This document shows, piece after piece, positions 1-10,300 of a stretch of 64,000 bases of DNA. This DNA is from Heterotrichella gracilis (lineage: Eukaryota > Sar > Xanthophyceae > Tribonematales > Xanthonemataceae). Made by a program: the position numbers and the translations under genes. Positions within the stretch are counted from its first letter, which is position 1. Each line of letters starts with the position of its first letter. The stretch lies in the NCBI GenBank assembly GCA_032358255.1, contig JAULBX010002113.1, positions 62,001 to 126,000 on the forward strand. The letters are read 5' to 3'. Below the pieces are notes generated by a model, which did not search any database, was not told the origin of the DNA, and was given only the letters and a program-made list of their open reading frames with translations.

Positions 1-190
1 TTGTGGTGTTGGCGGAGTATGGGCAGGAAATGGCATAATAGAGTGGTGGATAGGTGAAGTGAATGCTTAATTGGCCATTAATATAGGCAAAGATTTATGC
101 AGGCAAAGCAACAATTCAGCTGTATGGTATCCTCACAACCCCTTAACCCACCCTGGCTGAACCCCAAAACCCTTGAAGAATCTCAAAACC

Positions 191-3100
191 CTACAAATAG
201 CCCTGGTTAACCCCCACGCCACCCACCGCCGCAGGCTGCATCTGCAGCAGCGCATCCGCCAGGGCCCCGTAGCATCCCGAGAAGTCGCGGGACCAATCCC
301 CGGGGCCGGGCAGGCGCTCGCGGATGACAGGTGGCGCATCGCGGGTGGTGCGGGAGGAGGGGCGGGGAGGGGTGTCCTTGGCTTGGGGCCTGCAGGCGTG
401 GTGGAGCGGGGGTTGTAGTGGGGGATGGGGGGAGAAGGGTGTGGCAAGCATGCAGCACTCAACAATACGACATGACAAGGCATGTCATCCCTTGATGTGT
501 GCCTGCGGCCCCGTCCTTGCTCTCATCTTTCCTCCCCTTGCACAAACAAACATGAATCTGCAATGAATCACACAAGCAAACGTGAATCTACAATGAATCA
601 CCCCAAAAAAATCAGAAACCCTTTGTTTCTTACCGTGCCGCGTCCCCCTGGGACCGCTCCGCGTGCCTCCCCCGGGACCCGCTGCGGTGCTCCCCCCTGC
701 CCTTCTCACGCTCCCCCACTTGCTCCTTTTCCCTCCCAGACCTGCTCCGTCCCCGGTCCCGGTCCCTATCCCGGTCCCTATCCCTATCCCTGCTCCTAGC
801 CTTTTCACGCTCCTTGCTCTTGCTGCTGTCCCTCTCCCTGTCCTTGTCCTTGGATTTGCTCCTGTGCTCGGAGCTCCTGGCCCTGCGCTCGCTCCTGCCC
901 TCCTCGTGGCCTCCCCTGCTGCGCTCCCCTGACCTCCCTGCACACACACAGGGAAGAATGGGATAAATGACAGAGTCCAACATCTTGCCAAGCTATGTGC
1001 AGTTAGCCAAACCACAATCTCGAGGAATCCACTGTTGTTAACGACTTGGCCAAGGAAACATACAACTCTTTGATTGACTATATTCAATTTTCACATGGTA
1101 CTCCAAACAACATCGTATGTATTGTACCTGCGCTTGCAGACGCTTTGGCATCGGTGGCTGCATCTGCAAGCGCCTCTGGCAGCCCATCATGTGGTCCAGC
1201 GCCCCCATTGGCTGCCCCAGCCTCGCCAGCAGCTGCATGACAGCATACATGAGCACCAGTCACATGCGAGCCATGATGTTGTGATACTTCATGATCTGGC
1301 AGGAGTGGTACTTCATGATCCCTCCACCATGCAGACGTGTTTTGTGTCAAGATGTTGCACACGCGTCGGGGCAGTCAGCCTTGCACCGCGTGAACTGCAC
1401 TGATTCCAAACGCATGGACCCAACGAACTATTAACATTAGCAGCCAACGTTCATAGTTCATGGTGCGGTCAGCTGATCCCAGGTGATCCTAAGTGATCTG
1501 AGCAATTGGGATGGTGCAAAGACAGCAGTAAGGTGCAGAAGCGCAAAGGCATGCTCCTACCTTGCTCCCCAGCTGCAGCGCCTTCCTCCCCTTGTGTGCC
1601 CCCCTCCTCCCCCTCCTGATACCCCTCCCCTTCATCGTCCATCCCGTAATCCACCTCCTCCTCATAGTAGGGCTCATCAAAGCCAACCTGCTCCGCCATC
1701 TCCTCCTCAGTGGAATGCTCCCCTGGAACTGCACCCGCCCCTTGATCCCCGGGTGCCGCATTGGCTTCCTCCCCTTGATCGGTGTGCATCGCCTCGGGAT
1801 CAATCCCCTGATCGCCATGGCCCGCCTCAGGATCCTGTTCATACTCCCCCTCAGCACCCTCCCCTTGCTCCCATTCCTGTTCCCCGCCCTCCTCGCCCTG
1901 GCCCTGGTACTCCTCCCCCCCTTCCATCGGCTGGTCCCCTGCTGCATACGCATGCTCCTCCCCTTGCATGGCTTCCTCCCCTTGCAGCTGCTCCTCACCC
2001 CCCTCAAGGTACTGCTCCTGTCCCTCCCCTTCCGCTCCTTCTTGGTAGTATTCCTCCCCTTCCATCGCTCCCTGACCATGCTGCTCCCCTTCCGCTGCCT
2101 CCTCATAGTATTCCTCCCCTGTCACTGCCCCTTCATAATGCTCCTCCCCTTCCACTGCCCCCTCGTAATGCTCCTCCCCTGCCCCCTCCCTGCCCTCCCC
2201 CTCTTCGCCATACCCCCCCTCCTCCCCCTGCCCGTACTCCTCATGATACTCCTCCCCTGCCCCTTCCTCATATTGCTCCTCCGGATACCCCCCCTCCCCC
2301 TCCCCCTCATACGCCCCCTGCCCAGCCTCGTATCCCTCCCCTCCCTCTTGCATATATTCCTGATCATACACCCCCTCGCCGAAATCTGGCTCAGCAAGCG
2401 CTGGTTCCTCGCCTGCCACCTCCTCTGCATACTGATCTGCCTGTTCCTCCTTGATTTCCTGCCCCTCCAAAGCAGCTGCGGCTTCATCTTCGGTCATCGC
2501 AACCGCTTCGTCTGAAAGCGGCAAGGCAACAATCAGTGATGAAGGAATTTGGGTGATGTCAAGGGTTCTAGGGTTTAGATTTAGGGTTTGGTGTAGCCGC
2601 TGTTCTATCTCATGTGCATTATTACCCTAAACAGCTTTGCCTGCGCATGCCAGTGCAATGCGATGAGGCAATCAGGTGATAGGCGGTGCATGGCTGTGTG
2701 ATTATGCGAAGGGGTCCATCTCACACTTCATGCGCAGATGCCTTAACAACCAAAAGGTGTTAACCACGCGTCATGACTAGATTTGGAGATCAGAGCGATG
2801 ATCACTTGAATCACCTTCAGCAACTGGGGCGTCTGCGTCCTGCGTGGCGTCTGCTGTGGTTGGTGGCGCTGCGATTGGCTCCACCTTGACCTCCACAGGT
2901 GCTTGCTCGTGCTTGACTTGGACGCCGTTGGGGCGGGGGGCGGGGGCGGGGGCGGTAGGCTTTTCAACCTGCGCGAGCAGTTGTTCAGGCCGGGTAAACA
3001 TCACATGAAAGTTCATGGGGGTTTGTATTGTGCATGGACAGTTGGCGATGCCAACCAAACCTTTTATTTCCGCAAAAATGTTCATGCCACGCACAGTGAA

Positions 3101-5854
3101 CAAGTGCAAAAAAAAACCCTTCAATGTGGTGGTAGGAACACAGCCCGCATCTGCAAGAAATACACCCTATCCCTACCATTACCCCCCTTTGTCAGGCCAC
3201 AAGCCTGCCCCGTTGCAACGAGTTGTACCAACTCCCCCCCCCCAAGCCACACACGAAGTCCCCAAATGATGACCCACCTTGATTTCCGGCAAATCCAGGT
3301 TGACAGCCCTGAGGGGCGGCTTCCACCACCCCAGCAGCGCCTCACACCCCACCGCACCACAGCCCGCCACCACCAGCTCGCACGCGACCAGTGCAAAGCG
3401 CAGGGTGCGGGGGAGGGAGCGCTGCAGCTGGAATGCCTTGGCCAGGCCCGGCGCGCCCCCGCAGGTGAGGAATGTTGCGGCGTGGGAGGGGATGGAACAG
3501 AGCACCACCGCGGCGGCAAAGCCTGGCAGGGGGTGGGGTTTTGGTGAGGGTGAGGTGTGGAGGTGATCTAAGGTGCATGATTGCATAGCTCATGAGCAGT
3601 ACCCCCGTGTAGTTGTTTTGGAAAGGAAACATGTGCGTGGGTGAGGCACAGCGATGCAGGCTGTTGCCTCCTCTCCCTTAAGAAGTTTGACCAAGTACGG
3701 TGCCAGCTACACCTGCAAATGTAATGAGATGTGATACCATGCATCGAATTGTCCACGTTCAATACAGTACAGTGCACCCTCCCCAGGCGCTCCCCAGACG
3801 ACAGTGCACTCCCCCCAGGAATGAGATTTAATAAGATGCAGGTTGGGTTTCCTGTTGTTTGCAGCATACTATCCTCCCCCATGCGCTCACCTGCCAGTGC
3901 GTGGTTGACCGCACACGAGGCCATGCGGTCCGCCAGCAGGTTGCACCAGGCAGCGGCCATGCCACACGCCTCCTCCACCAGCGCTGCAGTGCCTGCGAAG
4001 GGTTAAAATTATACATTAAAGCGTGTGTCCCGCCCATGTGCCCCAGACTGTGGGCGCCCATACTCTTCCCCGTGGTCCACCCAGTATTCATTCACCACAT
4101 TGCCGCACACAGCTGTGTTGAAGTGATGTCGAGGAGTTGGTTGGGGTGCTTGTCAGGATTAAACCAATGGCTTCTTGATTTGAAAACACTATCATATTAT
4201 AATTTATTTTTCATGCTGCCTGGCCAAGGGTGGGTGCAGCCCCTACCTTCAGGCCATTCCTCCCCTGCGCCCGCATCCACTGTCGCCGCCTCCTCCCCCT
4301 GCACCGCACGCGCCGTACCCCCCTGGGAGCCGCCCAACGCCGCGCAGATGCGCTGCGCCTCCCCGTTGATCGCCGCCAGGTCAGCTGCATCCAGTGCGTG
4401 GCGCTCCATGCGGTGGCGGGAGTTGCGCACCAGGCGCCACTGGGTGACCAGGCGCTGCAGGGCCTGCTTGGCCCCGGGGGACACCTCGGGCGGCTGGCTG
4501 CTCCCTACACGTAGTGATGCAATCATATTTGGTACGTTAAAAAATAACATAAAACTCGCCATCAACTGGATCATATTCTGTTTTGATATAAGGTCTACTT
4601 TTATTAATTCGGCATTTTTGTAAACGATATGTACGTTTTTTATTTTTTAGGTGTGTGTGGGCATATGGCGAGAATTCGCGCTGCCCAATGCATGGGCCGT
4701 TGTGGTCTCAAGTGCTGCATGATTGCCAGTACCTGTGCTTCTCTGTGCCAGCGCCTGCGCCAAGCTGGTGAGATTCTGGGGCGCGTCCGCGGGGGCTGGC
4801 ACGTTGAACACAACGCTCTCAACAGGAACCACAGGCGTCCCATCCTGACCGGACGCAAGCACAAGGGGTCAAAAGTGCACTTTTGTGCTGGGTCATGTTA
4901 CACCACTGTGGTTGCCTATTAGAGTGATATGGAGTATGTAGGGCGACTGCTTCGTTACAGTGCGGCAGCATGGGTCATTTTTGACACCCTGGAATGCATA
5001 AAGAGGGAGGGACATGTTCCTAAAGTGTGCCTTTCAAGGCCGCAAAGGTAATAAGACAGCTGCAGATGGGCATGCGCCTTTCACTGTCCATATGACTGCA
5101 GGCATTACATCCACACATATGCATGAAAGCTTCAATCGATACGCGCCTATGCACACTACCTTTACAGACCATGGCCCAAGGGTTGGGGTGGGGGACGCAC
5201 CTGGTTCAGGGGCTGTGAAGCAACCGCCCACCCATAAAGCGCCACCGGCAACGTCACATACTTGCCTCTCAAGACCACATGATCCGTCACAACAGCCTGT
5301 CAATGCACACGCAGATTTGTTCAGCAGGCACATTTATTAACTGCGCCAGCGTTTGCACCTTCGGCAGCTGTATGCATGCATATGGGCCATTTGCATGCAT
5401 ATAGCGCTTGCATGCATGCTCAGGAACCAGGCGTGCGCTGCAAAACACCGTGGGTTGCTTACCTCAACCCTGATGGCCTTCGTGCCTGCCTCGGGCAGCG
5501 TGATTTGGTCGCTGATACACGTGAACTTGCCCGCTGGGAGCGTATGCAGGTCCTTAGCAAACACCAGCACGTGAGGTGTCGATGGTGCACTGCCGGTGAG
5601 CCCAGCCTGTGAGGCCCCGACCTTGATACCAGTGATGCACACCGGCTCGTTGAACTTGACCTGCAGCGCACCGCGGTTAGCGGCGGTGATGGCTTCGCAG
5701 CGACGCATTATGCATGCAAAATCAATACCCAATGTGGCGCAGCCCTGGCCACACTCACCTCGTCAACATAGTCCCCACCAAAGTCCTTTGCCAGGACCCT
5801 TTTGAACAGCAACCTCTCCTTGTGCACCCGCACTGAAGTGCTCGTCGTTGCCAT
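191..5854 (-). CDS. VIR: Virilizer-like (VIRMA) m6A writer subunit
   Basis: Twelve exons join in one frame (940 codons with stop): 5759-5854, 5463-5660, 5201-5296, 4733-4844, 4247-4504, 3891-3992, 3278-3522, 2815-2968, 1561-2511, 1128-1232, 634-937, 191-389. All have GT-AG ends. Residues about 20-130 resemble the Virilizer N-terminal beta domain: a VKFNEPVCITGIKVG strand like the animal 'V.FP..VYI.EVRVIP' segment, then TDHVVLRGKYVTLPVALYGW, close to human DGLVLRGWY...LAIYG. A short helical stretch follows, then a very acidic Glu/Gly/Tyr region (about 421-737), an RD/RS-rich block (about 773-874) and an Arg/Gly tail. In known families Virilizer scaffolds the METTL3/WTAP methyltransferase in the nucleus. 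At 939 residues it is about half the animal or plant length, with a much reduced armadillo region, so small exons may be missed. Assignment rests mainly on the N-terminus; the low-complexity parts are not diagnostic. Confidence 0.6.
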
Positions 5855-6282
5855 GGCTCGCAAGCCTTCAAGGCACGGTCAGCAACGGGGAGGTTTTGTC
5901 CCAACAGGACACATCGCTACGCAACCACTTTTGCCTCTCATATGCCACTCATATTGCACCAGTCAGTACACCATTTGATCTAGGGGAAGTGGGATATAAC
6001 AATCTGTCTTCTGTAGCAATCAGAGTCGATGTATGCAAGGCAGTGTGCTGCAAAGATGGTGGTGCTGCGCACCAAAAAACAGTGCAGCGGCTGCCCAACT
6101 AAATGCCACCGTGTGTCACGTATCCACCTCCCAGCCCAACACTCAGTTGGCAACAGAGAGCTGTTTGCAACACTTTGTACAATTGCCTTACAGCTGTGTT
6201 CCCAATGGGTAGCAATCAGACAATCTGCACGAGAGGGGATGCCATCAAGGAGAATGCATCATGACTACTGAAATCGAGGTGA

Positions 6283-6366
6283 ACGTTCCCTCCTCGTCCT
6301 CGTCCTAAACTGCCTACGGGGTGTCGAGTGATCATCGCTGTTGAGTCATCACTCGGGAGGGAACGT
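6283..6366. repeat. Nested inverted repeat (bulged hairpin)
   Basis: Outer arms ACGTTCCCTCC (6283-6293) and GGAGGGAACGT (6356-6366) are perfect 11-bp reverse complements. Inner arms CGAGTGAT (6325-6332) and ATCACTCG (6348-6355) are perfect 8-bp reverse complements. The right arms are contiguous, giving a 19-bp stem with a 31-nt bulge on the left and a 15-nt loop. Function unknown; it could be a structured RNA, a foldback element remnant or a regulatory site. Confidence 0.7.
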
Positions 6367-6456
6367 GACCCTGCACTTGAGCCTTAAGTTAAGGCCACAA
6401 ACAGGCCCAACTTCCCCACTCTTCCTTGAAGCATTAAGCTCTGTGATCTGCCTAGA

Positions 6457-6478
6457 GCACTCCCCTGACTGAGCTAAA
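6457..6478 (-). other. tRNA A-box-like sequence (possible SINE head)
   Basis: Read on the minus strand, TTTAGCTCAGTCAGGGGAG matches the D-arm/A-box pattern of tRNA genes (TRGCNNAGYNGG). No matching anticodon arm, T-arm or acceptor stem could be folded, so it is not a working tRNA. A tRNA-derived SINE running towards 6281, or chance, are both possible. Confidence 0.3.
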
Positions 6479-7359
6479 CCGCTCGCTGTACCTTTCTCCC
6501 ACCACGGTCGTGTGAATTGCCCTGGTGCTGGTCGGTCTCCGTGCGCGTTTGTGTTGCGTGGGTGGAGGGGTGTGTTAGACCCTGGAAGCTTTGCTAGACA
6601 GGGAATAGTTTCGGTGGTGTCGTAACTTCTCTCAATCGACGTATGCTCACAACCTTAACACCTCCGTCGTACGCTCGTTCCGCTTCACACCAGCTGCCGC
6701 AGACGGTTGTGTGGGATCACTGCTTGGCATGAGCTTGGACCTGGGCAGCTAGTCGAACCACCAGCTAGCAGCAGGGCAACGCCCAAGGGAGGCTCCGCCA
6801 AACCCGGGTCGCGGAAAACAACTGGTGAGTGCTCACAGTGGCGGTCGGAACGGGGATCACGCGTGAATTTGGTGCGGTATTTGGCTGGAGGCATTGCGAC
6901 GTCTAGGTCAGTTTTCTATTGGGACAGCGCATGCCACACCAGGACAGTTGCACACGTTGCTGACAGGGACGCTGCAACGCTGCCCGTCGTTCCAGCAGCT
7001 CCTTGTGGGGCAGCATGCCGTGTGCAGCGGTTGGTTCGTTGCATTTTCGTTCCCTTGAAGAGGACGGAAATAGGGGCCTTTTGGAAGGTCGTGGAACCAG
7101 TGTCACAGCTAGATTGGCTGATTGATCTGTGCACACAGTGTCAGTCAGTGGGTGATAGATCAGAATGGATGCGGTCTGCTGTTGGGCAGGTGGACGAATT
7201 GCGCTGACTTGGGCTGTTGTTCGGCGTCCGTTCAGCGACATATCTTTTGTCTTGGTACAGTACCAGGCAGGGCACCCATTACAATTTATGGTCGCAGGGA
7301 TACGCAATCGTCACTTGGCCGGGCAACTGACTGGCTATGAGTGGCGCCTCGTCTCAGAG

Positions 7360-10300
7360 ATGGCAACCTCAACCAGCAAGGGCTTGAACGTACGCTTTCC
7401 TGCATCCCTGTGGCATGCACCCATGACGGCATCCCTGGCCCCACGACCCGCTAGCGTCACAACCCGTCGCCTCCTGAGCATCCACCAAGCCGACACAAAC
7501 GGTTGTAACGCCACTCCTTTGCCGTGCAGGGCGACTGCTTCGTGACAGTGCAGCAGCATGTCGGGTTCAACATCAAGGGCACCCAGGGCTTGGGCCAGGC
7601 GGGCACCCACTTCACCCAGCCCACCCAGCCCATCAAAGTTGCCGTCAAGCCCTTGGCGGGTGGTGGTGGCCAGGGGGGCCCTGTGCCAGCCACCTCCGTC
7701 ACCCGGGAGGTTGGGTTCAAGGGGCTGCTGAGCATGAGCCAGTCCAGCTGCGTGAAGGAGGTGCTGCCAGTGGCGGGCTCGGTGCGTGCAGGCCACCTCG
7801 CGTATTGGCTGGGTCCTCTTTGTGTTTCATATGCATCATTATATTCTTTCCAATGGCTCTTATTTTTGAAAGCCAACATCTGTAAATAGACAAATATCTT
7901 ACACATTCATGTTGCTCCATGTATAATGTCTCTCCCTCGCTCTGCACGTTGGCATATCCACAGCTTGTCAACCCTGTTGGCGGATGCACTGTGAACCTGT
8001 CTCACTTCCAAGGAGTGCAGTTCATCCCTGGACCCCTGAACCCCCCACCACTCTGAGTACCCTTTGCCCTCGTAGTCCATCCGTAAACCCTAAACCCTAA
8101 CCCGCTGCCTGTGCCCGTGCAGTCCTTCCCCGGCCACATTGAGATTGTGGGCACCGCGCATGTGGAGAATGGGGTGCGCAGGCTGGTGAGGTCTGTGGTG
8201 AGGGGCCTCAAGGCCATGCAGGAGCCAGAGGCAGCGGGGCCTGGCCTGGGTGGGACCTACTTCTTTTCCAACGAGCTGGGGCGCAAGGTGGGCATCATGA
8301 AGCCGTGCGACGAGGAGCCCCTGGCGCCCAACAACCCTAAGGTAAAACCCTACCTACCTCGCACCGCGCGCACCCCACCCCCCAAACGGCGTGCCCTTCT
8401 CCCCAGCCGACTGCACCCACCTCAATACCCACCACACTGTACCCAGCTCATTACGTAGATATCTGCCTATGACTCATTGAGTCATGATGACACATGCACA
8501 CACACTCACACCTTCAGAAGCTGCACCAGCCTCACCCGCATCCCCCCATACCCACCACCGCCCTCCACACCCCCTGCAGGACTTTGTGGGTCGCGCCTTG
8601 GGCGAGCCCGGCCTCAAGCCCACCGTTCGTGTGGGCGAGGCCGCCATCCGCGAGGTGGCCGCCTACCTGCTGGACCACGACCACTTTGCCAACGTGCCCA
8701 CCACCGTGCTGGTCAAGATGTCGCACCCCATCTTCAACCACACCGAGCCCCACCCGCAGCCCAAGCTGGGCTCGCTCCAGGAGTTTGTGAACCACAGCTG
8801 CGACACCAGCGAGATGGGGCCCTCGCGCTTTGGCGCCTCGGACGTGCACCGCATCGGCATCCTGGACATCCGCCTGTACAACACCGACCGCCACGCCGGC
8901 AACATCCTGGTCAAGCACGGCAAGGGCTCATCGGCGCAGCTGGGGGCGCTGGCCAGGCTGGAGGGTAGCCAGCTCCAGTTGACGCCCATCGACCATGGGT
9001 TCTGCCTGCCCGAGGCGCTGGAGCCGCCCTACTTTGAGTGGCTGCACTGGCCGCAGGTGGGTGGGGGCCGGGTGTATTAGGGTTTAGGGTTTTGTGGGGT
9101 GCATGAAGGCGTGAGACCAGGGGGGGGTTGGGCTGCATTCCGGTGCTGGTGGCTTGTGCAGTGACCATGGATTTTGCTTGCCCGAGGCGCTGGAGCCGCC
9201 CTACTTTGAGTGGCTGCACTGGCCGCAGGTGGGTGGGGGGCAGGTGGGGCGAGCCCTACTAGGGTGTAGGGTTTAGGGCTGAGTGTTATTTTCCTGCTTT
9301 GAGTGGCTGCACTGGCCGCAGGTGGGTGGGGTGGGGGGCGGCTGCGGGTGGGGCGGGCCATATTAGGGTTTACGGTTTAGGGCTCAGTGTGGTGCCCTAT
9401 ATGAGTGGCTGCACTGGCAGCAGGTATGTGGGGTGGGGGGTGGCTGGGCGGGCCCTACTAGGGTTTATGGTTCTGTGGGGTCCGTGAATGAGCGAGACCA
9501 TGGGTTGGTGGGGGTGGGTGGGGGCGGCGCTGGTTCTGGTGTGCTTGTGCACTTGCGACAGCCAAAGCAGACGACCAAAGGTAAAGGGTTTGGGCGGTAT
9601 TCGACTGTGCTTAGACCAGGGTTCATGGGTGGATGATCTGCATGTGCATGGGCCCATCTGGTGCTGACCCCCCATGCCCCACCCCGTTTCATAGGCCATG
9701 CTCCCCTTTGATGCCGAGGAGCTCGCCTACATTGCTGCGCTTGACCCTGGCAAGGAGGCAGACCTGCTGCGCCGCGAGCTGCCCATGCTGCGCGAGGAGT
9801 GCCTGCACTGCCTGGAGGTGGGTGCCGCGCCTGGTGTCGGCCTGCATGGTGCCTGGTCATTTGCATGCTGTCTTGGTCACCTGCAATACTGAAGAAACTG
9901 CCTCATGATGTGCATCAGATGTCCACGGTGCCTGATGGTTTGCATGGCATGTGGCTGCTGTAGGTGGGGTGGCGCCTGATCGCCTGCCTGCGGGTGCTCA
10001 CTTAGTAAGGTGCATGCATCACACCTGGACACCAGTCGCTCAGGCGCATGGCGCCTGATCACGTATCTGATCATGTTTCTTGTGCCTGATCATGTTTCTG
10101 ATCATGTTTCTTGTGCCTGATCATGTTTCTGATCATATTGTTTTGCCCTGCAGGTGTGCACTGTGCTGCTGAAGAAGGCCGCAGCTGCTGGCCTGTCCCT
10201 GTTTGAGATTGGTTCGGTGATGAGCCGGCCCCTGGTGGGGATGGAGGAGGAGCCATCGGAGCTTGAGAAGATCTGCACACAGGCCAGGTGGGTGCAGGGA

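Larger units (their letters stand above)
5855..7359. other. Divergent intergenic region, Virilizer / PI4K gamma
   Basis: The 1.5 kb between two divergently read start codons should hold both promoters and 5' UTRs. I see no convincing coding exon. It contains an imperfect bulged hairpin (6283-6366) and a tRNA A-box-like stretch on the minus strand (about 6457-6478), listed separately. Short open frames here have no recognisable domains. Confidence 0.5.

Noticed and set aside
663-1087. Pro/Val-rich plus frame and a Gly/Thr/Ala-rich minus frame
   Set aside because: Alternate frames of the RD-repeat exon, which fits the gene model by phase and splice sites.
1483-2515. Long Pro-rich and Leu-rich open frames on the plus strand
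   Set aside because: They are mirror images of the Glu/Gly-rich Virilizer exon; the codon bias of GAG/GAA/GGG repeats leaves the antisense frames open.
6440-6500. A tRNA gene
   Set aside because: Only the D-arm/A-box matches; the anticodon loop would be nine nt and no T-arm or acceptor stem forms.
10046-10140. CRISPR-like array
   Set aside because: Direct 31-bp minisatellite without unique spacers, inside a eukaryotic intron.
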